Source: Tricholoma matsutake (lineage: Eukaryota > Basidiomycota > Agaricomycetes > Agaricales > Tricholomataceae). From it: a stretch of 64,000 nt of DNA. The notes below the pieces were generated by a model, which was not told the DNA's origin, ran no database searches, and was given only the letters and a program-made list of their open reading frames with translations. The position numbers and the translations under genes were made by a program. Below are positions 32,760-43,342 of this stretch, piece after piece. The stretch spans positions 10,106,001 through 10,170,000 of the forward strand of contig AP026543.1 of NCBI GenBank assembly GCA_026075535.2. The letters are read 5' to 3'. Position 1 is the stretch's first letter, and every line of letters begins with the position of its first letter.

Positions 32760-33889
32760 TTACATTAGTATTAGTGTTGGGATGATCAGTATTTTGATGG
32801 GTGGGATGGAGCTTACTGGAATAGTTTTGGGAAAGCATGTGGAGGTAAATCTCCTCAGCTTCTGGTAGTAATGCCAAGCAGAGGATTTGCACTCCTGGTT
32901 TTCAGCGAGGAAGGAATCTAGACCTTCAAATGTGAACAAGGTCTTGACTTGCTTGAAGGAGGCAGGGAAGAAGTGCAGATCAAGGGCCTGTATATCATCA
33001 GGTATGTGTCCAGGGCACCTGCACCATTGGATCGGAAGATGGTGGACACCATTGCTATGAACGATGACTAGTACATTCTTCGCATAGGTAGTTTTATCCC
33101 TAACATCTCTCTCCAGCAACGATCTGTCGTCATCCAATTCCATTTGAGAGAAAGGAACTGAGCCAAACTCGAGGTCATCATCATCATCATCTAATAACTT
33201 GAATGGGAGATCAGGAAGGCCGAATGGCCATTCATCCTCACCCTCGTCTTGATGGGAGTCATTGCTGGGGTTTGAGGGGCATAGTTTCCCACCATGACCG
33301 AAGTGAAGGGTAAGACCGGCCTGTAGGAGGGTGGAATCTTTGAAGTACTCATTTTCCCAGTGTTGAATCTTGTGAAAGGGGTTGTTCCAATGAGCCTTCT
33401 GACAACAGTCCTTGCAAAACATCGGATGTCCAAGACAGTCCAAACAATGCCAGTCTCCCGATGACCCACAGCTGCTGCAAAGCATCTCGATCAGAGGTGC
33501 CTCGGATGAGAGAATATGTGCTAAATAGAACTTCCTTTTATGCAGGTAATCCCTCATGTAGTAATTTTGTGACTGAATACAAAAGGTCAAAAAGGTATCG
33601 AGGGCCAAATGGGTAACACTCTGACCTTAGACTTTGGAAGTTGGAGGGGTTCTAAGAGCACATCATCAAAGTTAATATTTTGTCTATCTTCAACTGAAAT
33701 TGAGGGAGTCAATCCATTGATAGGTTTGGAAGGGGACTTGGATGGGGACATGGAGGAGTGTAAATTTTGCTTGCTAACTTTTGTCTTCTTCACCAGGCCT
33801 CGAGCTGTGTAATGGCTGGTAGTGCTGATAATTAGAGTGTCACCACTGGCTATATTTCTGAGATTAGGATTGAATTTCTTGCTAGGCAT
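32760..33889 (-). pseudogene. KDZ transposase, N-terminal CxC2 part
   Basis: The N-terminus starts at MPSKKFNPNLRNIASGD (33889) and runs basic and Ser/Pro-rich to about 33610, where the frame shifts. The 282-codon frame 33608-32760 then carries the CxC2-like cluster associated with KDZ transposases: CSSCGSSGDWHCLDCLG, MFCKDCCQKAHWNNPFHKIQ, a long WENEYFKDSTLLQAGL helix, an acidic insert, and LVIVHSNGVHHLPIQWCRCP and FFPASFKQVKTLFTFEGLDS. CxC2 is thought to be a treble-clef-like zinc-binding unit for DNA binding. The order and spacing match full-length fungal KDZ proteins. One frame change near 33600 separates the start from the cluster; otherwise this part is well preserved. Confidence 0.88.
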
Positions 33890-34079
33890 GAGATGTTGGT
33901 TGGTTGTGTGAGCTGCTGACTAACCATCAATCATTGGATGCAAGGGTCCCAGGGCAATTCGGACCTGCTGGCAGTGCTGAAGAAATTCATTCACTGTCAT
34001 ACCTCTTAATTAATCACAAAGTGATTATCGATATCAACTGATCAATAGATGCCTATGATAGTATTTCGAGAGCATTCCA

Positions 34080-35033
34080 ATGAAATGTGCAAATCATCAC
34101 CATGTTTCCTCCCCATCAGCAAAATTCCTCACAGCAAGAGCTTTTTGCTCAAATTGCTCAGCAACTTGTTGTCTGATCGTCAACATTGTCATTCCTGAAA
34201 CCTTGAAGATTATACAGCAGTATTATTTCAAGGAGCCATGTTACACTTCAATTCTCACAGGGCAGGCTTGGGTCAATGAACTACTCCATGGTCATCCAAA
34301 GTGCATTCACACAGCTCTTGGAATGAATAAGCAAGTTTTCAGGGCTCTCGTGTCTGAATTACAAGGGATGGGCCATAGGGAATCCAAGTACATCACTCTC
34401 AAAGAGCAGCTTGCTATTTTTCTATATTGTTGTGTCACTGGTCTTCCTATCCGCCATCTTGAGGAATGATTTCAACATGCTCCCAAGACAATATCTGTGT
34501 AAAGAATTCATTCATTTCTGCTATCATCATTTTGGACTCATAGGTTCACAGATACTTCCATAAAATGGCTCGTATCTTTGCATTTACTCCTTTCAATTCC
34601 AAATATATAAAACAAATATCCCCCGACGATCCACCTTCATCACGACTTTTCAACAATCCAAAATTATGGCCTTTTCTCTGATGTGCCCTTGGGGCAATTG
34701 ATGGTAGCCACATCCATGCCACTGCTCGTGCTGAGTATCATGAAGTGTGGCGCAACCAGAAGGGCTTCATATCACTGCTTGTTCTGTTGTTTGTTCAATC
34801 TTCTTTTCACATATGTCCTTACTGGATGGGAGGGCTCTGCATCAGATGCCCGAGTTTATGAAAGTGCGATCTCTGATGATCTAATTGTACCTGAGGGATT
34901 ATATCTCCTTGCCAATACAGGCTTCCCACATTGCAAGGAGCTTCTTGTTCCCTACCGTGGCATCCGTTATCATCTTGCTGAATGGGGGCATGGCTCATTA
35001 TGGTATGTTTGTGTTTTTCAGTATAAGGCATGC
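34080..35033 (+). pseudogene. Harbinger-like DDE transposase, 5' part
   Basis: Recognisable text: LTGQAWVNELLHGHPKCIHT, ALGMNKQVFRALVSELQGMG, KYITLKEQLAIFLYCCVTGL and IRHLEE, ended by TGA at 34467-34469 where Arg fits (EE-R-FQHA). After frame changes it continues ALGAIDGSHIHA (first Asp, about 34695), GWEGSASDARVYESA (second Asp, about 34845), EGLYLLANTGFPHC and LLVPYRGIRYHLAEWG. This is the HTH-plus-DDE layout of basidiomycete PIF/Harbinger transposases. Gypsy-1 is inserted after WYVCVFQYKAC with target duplication CATGC. At least three frame changes make it non-functional even without the insertion. Confidence 0.85.
35029..35033 (+). other. Target site duplication CATGC of Gypsy-1 (left)
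   Basis: CATGC at 35029-35033 is repeated at 41067-41071, directly outside the two 426-bp LTRs. Joining the flanks gives a continuous Harbinger transposase region. Confidence 0.9.
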
Positions 35034-35459
35034 TACAAGGGCAACCTAAGCCTCTAGCAAAGGGAAATCCGAAGTTAAAATTATGCTACATAATACAGGG
35101 ATTGGGGGCGCACCTAGCAAAGGGAAATCCAAAGAGAAAACTCTAAGGATCCCCTTGCTGATGCCCAGTATATGTGAAGACGACAAAAATCAAATATAAC
35201 CTAAAAATAGAAAAAGGCGGAGATAGGTGGATCAAGGCCGCCGAATGACATCATACCAAGGGGTATGTGTCGGAAGGGGTACTCCGCCTCTAAATATAAA
35301 AGTGTCAACATGTACAAACATGATAGCAAGGGAAAATTAGTAATAAAATCCGGAAAAATCATAGAAAATGAAGAATAGAAGGAAATGAGGTGGGGAAAAA
35401 TATGGGATGAACATAAAAAATAGGAAAAACACACAGGGCACCCCCCTAGTCCCCTTACA
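35034..35459 (-). repeat. Gypsy-1 3' LTR
   Basis: 426 bp; in element orientation it starts TGTAAGGGGACTAG and ends TTGCCCTTGTA (other copies TTATA). The termini form an 8-bp inverted pair TGTAAGGG/CCCTTATA. It differs from the 5' LTR at a handful of sites, mostly transitions. A GGATTTCCCTTTGCTAG word occurs twice near the 3' end. Confidence 0.93.
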
Positions 35460-35494
35460 TCACCCCCTCTCTAAGATGCATCGCCCCGATGCAT

Positions 35495-36136
35495 TCAAAA
35501 TCGTATACGACCAAAGTCCGTGACTTGAATGCGACGCGGTGCAGCAGTGTGCCATTGGTGGAATTCCTTGATTAACCGAGAGGCATTTACATCAGACTCT
35601 TCGACCCATGAGTTCTCCTCATACCCATAACCCTTCCAATGTACCAAATACTGGAGTTTTCCTCGACGCAAACGGCTGTCCAAGATTGACTCGACTTCAT
35701 ATTGGGGTTCTCCCTCGATCACTGTAGGTGGTGGTGGTGGGTGTGAATGGCATCCCGGGAATGGATCTGGGGGAGCTGGAAGCAATTTGACGACATGGAA
35801 GACGGGATGGAGTCTGGACATGGAGGCTGGGAGGCGTAGATGATAGGCATGTGTTCCAATGCACTTGACAATGGGGAAAGGTCCCAAGAAGCGATGAGCA
35901 AGTTTCTTGGATGGACGTGTAGTGGAGATGTCACTGGAGTCAAGATAAACTCGATCACCAACCTTGTACTGAGGGGTTGGGGAGTGGCATTGGTTGTAAA
36001 ATCATGCCATGTCATCCTTCGCCTTTGCTAAGGCTGCCCTTGCCTCCTCCAAGCTATCCCTCATGTGTTCTGTGAACTCATTCACTGTCTCGATGTGTGA
36101 GGGAGTTTGGCGAGGTTCAAATCCCATGCGTGGATG
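35495..36136 (-). pseudogene. Gypsy-1 integrase C-terminus and chromodomain
   Basis: Follows TGA 36137-36139 in the same frame: HPHMGFEPRQTPSHIE, AKDDMAQFY, GDRVYLDSSDISTTRPS (here Arg is still CGA, at 35951-35953), KLTHRFLGPFPIVKCIG, SMSRLHPVFHVVKLLP and the chromodomain QYEVESILDSRLRRGKLQY LVHWKGYGYEENSWVEE, ending at 35495. Chromodomains can direct integration to histone-marked chromatin; which mark is unknown here. The aromatic cage residues (Y of YEVE, W of HWKG, W of SWVE) are present. Confidence 0.88.
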
Positions 36137-37105
36137 TCATCCAGTGTCTAAGAGGAAAGGGGTCTGTTGAGTGGAAGCATGGACATGGTTGTTGTATCCG
36201 AACTCAACCAAAGGAAGGAGATCATCCCAATCGTCCTGGCGTTCATTGACAAAGAGGCGGATGTACTGCTCCAGTTCCTGGTTGACTCGCTCCGTCTGGC
36301 CATCAGTTTGTGGGTGATAAGCAGTTGAAGCGAGGAGTTTGATCCCCAGGAGTCGGTACAGCTCACGAGTGAACTCTGCCATGAACTGAGGGCCACGATC
36401 TGAGAGGAAGGCACCAGGAAGTCCATGTAATTTCCACACGTGGTGGAGGTAGAGTCGAGCGGCACCTAGGGCACTGACAGTGGTGTGAGTGGGAATGAAG
36501 TGAGCGCGTTTTCCCACTGAGTCAACTGTGCACATCACCGCATCAAACCTGTTTGACTCTGGCAATTCCACCACAAAGTCGACGCTGATGACATCCCAAC
36601 AACTCTCTGGAACAGGAAGAGGGTGTAGCTCACCAATAGGCTTGCGACGAGGAACCTTGGTGCGTAAGCAAAGTTCACAAGTGCGACAATACTGACCAAT
36701 GAGCTGTGACATTTGTGGCCACCAATAGTTCCGTGAGGTGAGCTCCAAGGTCTTCCAGCATCCGGGGTGGCCAGCAATCTGTGAGTCATGGTGTTGGGAT
36801 ATGATGCGCCGGCGAAGGTCTGGGTCATTGGGAACATAGATGCGATCCCTGAAATACAACAAGTCCTCCTTTTCAGCCCACTCTGCTGCACATAAGGAAA
36901 GGGTCGATCCCTTCCTCAGTTCTTTAACAGCTCGGGCGACAACATCCTCATGTAAACCGCTACGGTTTGCGTGACAAATGTCACGTAGAATGTCCTGCTC
37001 CTCGCCCTGGGGTACGATGCCTTCCAGTGCCCGAATGGTGAACAGGTCTGGCTGCAACAGCACAATGTTTTGGTTGTCACCGCTGCCATCCCCATGGGCT
37101 GCACG
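36137..37105 (-). pseudogene. Gypsy-1 integrase core
   Basis: Frame from after TGA 37106-37108 to TGA 36137-36139. The zinc-binding HHCC region has HHDSQIAGHPGCWKTLEL and YCRTCELC. The DDE core has DVISVDFVVELP (first Asp), FLSDRGPQFMAEF (second Asp) and TDGQTERVNQELE (Glu), and ends NNHVHASTQQTPFLLDTG. All catalytic residues are present. The flanking TGA codons are at positions where Arg fits and are shared with Gypsy-2. Confidence 0.92.
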
Positions 37106-38327
37106 TCAGGATAGGGCATCGGTCTTCCCCATGCTGTGACCCGGACGGTGGTGCAAGGAGAAGTCAAATCTAGATAGATACAGGGACCAACAAGCTTGAC
37201 GATGGTTCAATTTCTTGGCCATCATGAAGTACTCGAGGTTCTTGTGATCCATCCAAATTTCCACCTTGTGTTGGGCACCCTCGAGGAAGTGTCGCCACTC
37301 CTCAAGCGCACGCATTATCGCCAACATCTCCTTGTCATGGATCTCGTAGTTTCTCTCTACAGCACTAAGGCTTTTGGAGTAGAACACAACAGGATGCCAC
37401 TTCTGGTCCTCCGGAGACTGCTGAGACAACACAGCGCCCATCGCAAAGTCAGAACTGTCGGCTTCTACACGAAAAGGACGCGAATCGTCAGCAAAGGTAA
37501 GGATCAGAGCGGAAGTGACCATCTCCTTAAGCTTTTCGAACGCCTCCTGTTGTGCATTATCCCACCTCCATGGCTCCTTTCCTGTCAAGTCAAACAGCGG
37601 TCGTGCATGATGTGAGAAATCCTTGATAAAGCACCGATAAAAATTGATGAAGCCCAGGAAAGACTGCACCTCCTTCTTGTTTGTGGGCGTCGGCCAAGCT
37701 GTGACCCCATTTACCTTGATAGGATCCATCTCCACTTGACCCTCCAAGATAATCAGGCCGAGGTACTTGATCTTGGTCCTTTCGAACTCGCATTTGTCCT
37801 GACGAAGGTAGAGTTTGTACCATCGAAGTCACTCTAGGACGAGGTGCGTGATGCGACGGTGCTCTTCAACCGTGCGAGTGAAGATGAGGATGTCGTCGAG
37901 ATAGATGCAGACAACGCCTTCGAGGATGAGGTCATGGAAGATGTCGTTCATCATGGTCTGAAAGGTGGCAGGGCTATTAGTAAGGCCAAAGAACATGACA
38001 AGCGGTTCAAAAAGACCATGGTTGGTATGAAAGGCTGCCTTCCACTCATCTCCCTCCTTTATCCTCACATTATTATAGCCCCAACGGACATCGAGCTTGG
38101 TGAAGTATCAGGCTCCACGGAGCTGGTTTACGAGTTCGGAGATGAGGGGTAGTGGGTAGCGATTTTTGACCATGATGTTGTTGAGCCTTCTGTAGTCTTG
38201 AACCGGTCGAAGTGAGCCATCCTTCTTCTTGACAAAGAAAAAGGGAGAGGCCATGGGTGACTTCGATGGTCGAATATGTCCAGAGGCCAGGTGCTCGTCG
38301 ATGAACTGGTCAAGCTGCCATTGTTCT
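37106..38327 (-). pseudogene. Gypsy-1 reverse transcriptase and RNase H
   Basis: Reverse transcriptase: [56 protein letters not shown] and the active-site YLDDILIF. RNase H: FRVEADSSDFAMGAVLSQQ, NYEIHDKEMLAIMRALEEW and HRPGHSMGKTDALS. One in-frame TGA interrupts LVLE-R-LRWYKLY at 37829-37831. The 14-nt deletion near 38330 puts this part one frame away from the protease. Confidence 0.93.
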
Positions 38328-39359
38328 TTAGACCTTGCAGGATGAAGGGGTTGTGCCGGGGGTGAGTTCGATCGCGTGATCCCATGGCTTATGCGCAGGA
38401 AGAGAGTCGAATGACTCCTTGGAGAACACATCTTCAAACTCATGGAGATGAGGGAGTAAGGAGTTAGTAGAGGATTTAGCAGCATTGTTTTTGTGGAAGG
38501 CCTCGGCGAGGTGTTGGGATATGTTCGATGTGGCACACACCTCATGCGATGAGCGAATTGCAGTGTAGAAGATCCGATCACCCTCCTCCACTTCCTCTGG
38601 GTCCTCATCATCATCATCCGAGTCCAGCATTAGATCAGGAACCCCTTCCAATTCCACTTCAGGTATAGGCAGGGGTCCAGCACGACACTTCTGAGTTTGT
38701 CGGTTTGCCGCCTTCTGTCCACGACGTTCTTGCCTGGCTTCTGTGAAACACATCCGACAGTGGGATGGACATCGGCTCATGGTAACCTCCCTGGTGCACC
38801 AGTCGACCTCTGGGTTATGGTCTCGAAGCCATGGATATCCCAAAATCACCTTTTGCTTTCCTAATTGAGTGACAGCAAAAAGGGCACGCTCACTATGATC
38901 TTTGTAATGGAGAACCAGGTCTGCAACCTCTTGGATGGCACCAGCTTCATTTGGGGATCCATCCACATTATATACAGGTATCAGACGTGAGAGTGAGCGA
39001 GTATTTAGACAATGTTGTTGTACCAGATGGGAATCGATGAAGAGACCAGTCGCACCAGAGTCCAGGAGCGCCGAGACACCGAGTATCTGTCCAGTGTCGG
39101 TTGTCTGCAGTTCGATGGCTAGGTTTAAGGAATGTGCAGAGGGAGTGGATGCCACAATATACTTGCGTGGTAGTTTACGCTCCCATGATTTAATTTTGGG
39201 ACGTGGAGTAGAAGGAGAGATGGGGAGAGCAGGTACGTCTTTAGCCAACTTCGAAGGGTCAGAGAGGGGAGCAGTCACAGAAATGGATTCATTCTCCGGG
39301 GATTCAACTGACAAGACTTCAAAGCGGTTATGGACAGGCAGTGAGGGCGTACGATTCAC
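38328..39359 (-). pseudogene. Gypsy-1 protease region
   Basis: 343 codons starting at NRTPSLPVHNRFEVLS, which overlaps the gag stop in the -1 frame. The aspartic protease box is GVSALLDSGATGLFID (about residues 93-108). Downstream GYPWLRDHNPEVDW and an acidic [16 protein letters not shown] segment precede the link to the reverse transcriptase, [20 protein letters not shown]. The frame ends at SSCKV because of the 14-nt deletion. Confidence 0.9.
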
Positions 39360-40474
39360 TTGCTGCGAATAGGAAAATCCTGCTCCTCTACAACTTCCAA
39401 CTTAATCTCCTCTGCAACTTGATCCTTCGCTTCCTCAACATCTACAAGCACCAACAAATCTTGCAGGAGTTCATCTCGTCCCTTGGCGGTGAGCATGCGG
39501 ATATCCTGATGATGGGGACACGCTCCAGCCCTGTGTCCAGGTTCCCCACAATGGTAGCAGAGATCCAACTTACGTGCACGGCTGCGGGCTGCATCAACAT
39601 CCATTGGTACTGGGACATTGATGGCTGGTGTGGGAGTTTGATGAACAGGAATGGGGTTAGGGTGGGGGAGGCTTCAATTGAAGGTGTAGGGTGTATGAGT
39701 GGTAGTTGGAGCATGGAATGCAGCATTAAACGCCGCATTTGTGAGTCGGTTCTTGTCACAGAGTGAAGCAGCTTCATACCAAGCAAGGATATCATCGTCC
39801 GCTGGGCACCCTTCCAACATCTGTGCAATCTGGTCCTGAATTTCTCAGTTGAGCCCCCGTCGGAACTTCACCACCACTGGTAACCCACTCCCATATCCTG
39901 CCATGTCCACCAAATCCTTGAACTCATCGATATAGTCATCCACGGATCGACGTCCCTGGTGGTAAGCGGATGACTCAAGTTGTGTCACTGCTCGGTGGCA
40001 TTCATTGAGGGGGCAGAAGTGGCATATGAACTCAGCTCGAAAGTCACCCCAAGTGGAGAAAGGTAGAGAACCGAGTTCTTTAGTTTGACGTAGGATACGG
40101 TCCACATAGAGATAGGCGCGTTCAGATTTCATGTATGTGAAGGCCCAATAAATTTTTGCAGCCTCATCGACGAATTGATGCGACTGGAGACTAATGTATA
40201 ACTCACAGGAACTAAGGAATGCATGTCCCTGCGCACGTGCACCATTAAATTCGGCGGGGGGGGACGGTTTGATCTGGGCACGTTCCTTAGTGGACGCGTT
40301 TGGCAAAACGTCGTTGTTGGGTGCGCTTGGAGTCATAAAGGGGGAACTATTGGTCGTAGGGTTAGCCTGGAGGGTCCTAACGAAGTTTTCAATCGTAGAT
40401 TTAAGCGAGTCGATTTGCGTGCGCATTCCGGAAATGTCGCTTTCAAGCGCATCGAAGCGTTCTGATGCATCCAT
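39356..40474 (-). pseudogene. Gypsy-1 gag
   Basis: Starts MDASERFDALESDISGM with a short coiled-coil-like N-terminus, continues SCELYISLQSHQFVDEAAKI and YHQGRRSVDDYIDEFKDLVD, and ends with zinc knuckle CYHCGEPGHRAGACPH (C-x2-C-x4-H-x4-C). Two in-frame TGA codons (39845-39847 and 39674-39676) interrupt GLN-R-EIQDQ and YTFN-R-SLPH; both are shared with Gypsy-2. The natural gag stop at 39356 overlaps the start of pol in the -1 frame, so pol would need frameshifting or reinitiation. Confidence 0.9.
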
Positions 40475-40640
40475 GTTGCTAGGGAGCCCGTTTGGCGAAA
40501 ATGGCGGCGTAATAAAGGCAAGAGTATCTGGAACGGTGTGTAGGGACTCTGTGGAGCTTTGGGAAGCGTCGTCCAGTCCGTACCTGCCTATCTTGGGCAG
40601 TGCATTCGCGATTTTCGGGCCTTAGGGGAGAGTTTTCTAC

Positions 40641-41066
40641 TATAAGGGCAACCTAAGCCTCTAGCAAAGGGAAATCCGAAGTTAAAATTATGCTACATAA
40701 TACAGGGATTGGGGGCGCACCTAGCAAAGGGAAATCCAAAGAGAAAACTCTAAGGATCCCCTTGCTGATGCCCAGTATATGTGAAGACGACAAAAATCAA
40801 ATATAACCTTAAAATAGAAAAAGGTGGAGATAGGCGGATCAAGGCCGCCGAATGACATCATACCAAGGGGTATGTGTCGGAAGGGGTACTCCGCCTCTAA
40901 ATATAAAAGTGTCAACATGTACAAACATGATAGCAAGGGAAAATTAGTAATAAAATCCGGAAAAATCATAGAAAATGAAGAATAGAAGGAAATGAGGTGG
41001 GGAAAAATATAGGACAAACATAAAAAATAGGAAAAACACACAGGGCACCCCCCTAGTCCCCTTACA
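40641..41066 (-). repeat. Gypsy-1 5' LTR
   Basis: 426 bp, ends on the internal side in ...TTGCCCTTATA followed by GTAGAAAACTCTCCCC. No clear tRNA-complementary primer site follows, so priming is unresolved. TSD CATGC follows at 41067-41071. Confidence 0.93.
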
Positions 41067-41071
41067 CATGC

Positions 41072-41504
41072 CTAAATTCATGAAATGTCCAGACCACAAA
41101 ATAAAGAGGAGCTTTTCAACTTGCATCACACTCAGGCAAGAAATATAATCGAGCACATTTTTGGAGTTCTCAAGAAGCGCTTTCACATACTTTTGATTGA
41201 ACCAGAATACGACATGACGATCCAAGCACAAATTCTGGCAGTATTGTGTGCTATACATAATTTTATTCACATTCATGATCCTCAGGAAGAAGAACTTGCA
41301 GGCAAAGAATACCCAAACCAAGGTGGCCACACTGGTGATGGCTTTGTGCAACAAGCCAGCAATGTAGAAGAGAAAACCCAAATGGGGCAGTTGCAGGTCA
41401 GCAAAATGAGATTGCACAGTCAATGTGGAATAGCTATCAGGCGATTTTGCGAGAACGCGAGGCCAGTGATGACATTGATGAATTTTTGTACAATACAGAT
41501 GTAG
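41072..41504 (+). pseudogene. Harbinger-like DDE transposase, 3' part
   Basis: Continues the transposase beyond Gypsy-1: RPQNKEELFNLHHTQARNII, EHIFGVLKKRFHILL with the catalytic Glu in IIEHIFG, then AQILAVLCAIHNFIHIHDP. The RN-x-IE-x-IFG-x-LK-RF block is diagnostic for DDE_Tnp_4 transposases. The C-terminus is Gln/Glu-rich to the stop at 41502-41504. Confidence 0.88.
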
Positions 41505-41727
41505 AATAATACAGTGTACAGTACAGTTAGTCTACAAAAATTTAGGATGTGGCTGGCTGCAAGATCGTTTGGAGAGCATAACACAATGTATTTTCCCGCT
41601 GCATGTCAGACATGGCTATGAGACTACTGGCAGCATTTGGATTATTGCTATAATAGAATGAAAGAGCACCTCATTTGTTATCATCAATATGGTCTGCATT
41701 TTTGATCAGCTCCATTGCCAACTCGAT

Positions 41728-43111
41728 TCACCGTGCATCCAATTGAAACAGGCTTTGTTGCATAGTCGTATTAAGATTGTTGATGGCCCCATTTGCTCCA
41801 ACAAGAGCAGAGATGCTTGTATTGGTCTTCGTCGATGTCATTGCACTTGATTGCGGCTTCGAAGCAGTTTTGTATGGTGGCTGATTGGGCATGTGATCAT
41901 CCCCCAATGCCCATTTGCATTTTCCTGATGACTTCAATTTCACTGAGGGCATGCTAGGAGCTGATGCTGGGGTAGGGGGATGTGAGGATGCTGACGTAGG
42001 GGGATGTGAAAATGCCAAAGCAGGGGGTTGTGAGAATGCTGATGTAAGGGGATGTGAAGGGGGCTGTGAGAATGCCAAAGCAAGAGGGGCTGAGGATGGA
42101 GTCATTGTCGAGACTGATATGATAGAGAGCGAAGATGAGGCTGTTGCAGGTAGTTGGCCTAGTAAAGGATGTGACAACATTGATGGGAGGGCTGGATCAA
42201 CAACATCCATGAAAGTCAAGCCATCTTGCGGGGCAGGAAAGATGATCCTGGCTGAAGACAAAGGGGCAGCATGCCCAGTCTTGTTAACCTCACCATTCCC
42301 ATCAATCGAGAGGTTGGGAGGGGCTTGGGCAGTGCCCTTGTGTGCAAATTGACCTTTCGCAATAGATTTCTCCATGATTGCTTGCATTTTCACATATTGT
42401 GGAAATGATGCATTGAGGAGCTGACGACAGTACCTTTTCTGTGATTTGAAGGTTAGATACATATGAAAATAACAATATAATAGCAATGTACCCATTCCTT
42501 CCCTAAATTCTTCTCAAAATCCTCATAATGTTGAAGCTCAGCACTGGTTTGTGCCTAGATACCTGATCTAGCAGGCATTGCACCCATTCCCAACCTTCCA
42601 TAGTAATCCTCAACCACCCTGTACATATCTTTATACTAGTAGAATGGTAAAATGGAGGAAAAGGATGTAGAATGATTATATCATGCACCATAGTAAACTT
42701 GGCTTTGATGGCAGCTATTTTTCTTGGAGAATGTGGGTGCTTGGTGTCAAGATGCAGTTTAGCTGCCGTCCAGACAACTGGCTTGAAGTTCCCTGGAGAG
42801 CTGGCTTCAGAATGGTGGTTGTACAAGAAAGCAACGAGGTCTTCAATTTCTTGATCTGACCACTTCTTCGCTTGAGTCTTCACTGCTTCAGATGTTGTGG
42901 CATCATCAGCATTGATGGAGGGGAGCACATCCATAAGGATAGGGAGACAGATCTGTACAGCAGCAGCAGCGTAGTGAAGAATGTGTTGGTGTAGATTATC
43001 AATTGGCATATAATCGATACCTAGAGACATTGCAGGAGGGAGGTGGCAAATGAATTCTTTCAGCACCCGCTGGCAGGTTACCCTCTGTAAAAAAGGAAAT
43101 TTCTCAGTCAT
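41728..43111 (-). pseudogene. Myb/SANT-like accessory gene of the Harbinger element
   Basis: The 202-codon frame 43111-42503 holds KKWSDQEIEDLVAFLYNHHS, PGNFKPVVWTAAKLHL and the Trp of MEGWEWVQCLLDQV. It resembles the Myb/SANT-like DNA-binding domain that pairs with PIF/Harbinger transposases. After a frame change and a likely intron (about 42440-42496) the frame 42495-41728 continues KRYCRQLLNASFPQYVKM and a Ser/Pro-rich stretch with repeated SHPPTSA-type units, ending IGANGAINNLNTTMQQSLFQ-like helix. The protein would bind element ends and help nuclear entry of the transposase. Intron position is inferred. Confidence 0.65.
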
Positions 43112-43170
43112 GTGATAGTTAGGTGCAAGTCAACAAAGTCAAGTAAATGTTAAAAAACCAGTCAAAATGT

Positions 43171-43216
43171 CAGGTCAAAGTCATGTCAGAAAAATGCATG
43201 ACCTGACTTTGACCTG
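43171..43216. repeat. 18-bp inverted repeat (hairpin)
   Basis: CAGGTCAAAGTCATGTCA, 10-nt loop, TGACCTGACTTTGACCTG; one mismatch. The word GGTCA resembles the nearby satellite family only loosely. It could be a MITE remnant or a transcription terminator of the minus-strand gene; neither is demonstrated. Confidence 0.8.
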
Positions 43217-43301
43217 ACATGTAAAACATGCTCACTCTAGAATATGTATATCAGACCTTAATACAATAGTGTAGGGTACCTATTATAAAAGAATGCAAAG
43301 C

Positions 43302-43342
<41 letters not shown>
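43302..43342. repeat. (TAG)n microsatellite
   Basis: About 13 uninterrupted TAG units. Confidence 0.95.

Larger units (their letters stand above)
25486..33889. mobile_element. Putative KDZ-TET/JBP island
   Basis: From left to right: TET/JBP-like pseudogene (minus), two small spliced genes (plus), a 13-bp satellite block, and a KDZ transposase remnant (minus). Physical association and joint expansion of TET/JBP genes and KDZ transposons in basidiomycetes is established knowledge (Iyer and colleagues, 2014). Treating the four parts as one mobile unit is my inference; no terminal inverted repeats or target duplications were found, and the ends given are just the outermost gene limits. Confidence 0.55.
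35034..41066 (-). mobile_element. Gypsy-1, chromodomain Ty3/Gypsy retrotransposon
   Basis: About 6.03 kb with 426-bp LTRs (35034-35459 and 40641-41066) and 5-bp duplication CATGC. Gene order on the minus strand: gag with zinc knuckle, protease, reverse transcriptase, RNase H, integrase, chromodomain. A chromodomain at the integrase end places it among chromoviruses. It is about 97-98 percent like Gypsy-2 by eye but carries its own 14-nt deletion upstream of the reverse transcriptase (near 38330). Confidence 0.95.
34080..43111. mobile_element. PIF/Harbinger-type DNA transposon, split by Gypsy-1
   Basis: A DDE (Tnp_4-like) transposase on the plus strand (34080-35033 and 41072-41504) and a Myb/SANT-like gene on the minus strand (43111-41728) form the usual two-gene PIF/Harbinger set, here convergent. 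Terminal inverted repeats were not found with confidence, so the limits are those of the genes. TTAATTAAT occurs near both outer ends (34010 and 43930), which is suggestive only. Confidence 0.75.

Noticed and set aside
37196..38152. Plus-strand frames of 100-139 codons inside Gypsy-1 (and their mirror in Gypsy-2)
   Set aside because: Antisense shadows of the reverse transcriptase and RNase H frames, conserved only because the two copies are nearly identical.
38935..40625. Plus-strand frames of 140-145 codons opposite Gypsy-1 gag and protease
   Set aside because: Antisense of well-supported gag and protease frames.
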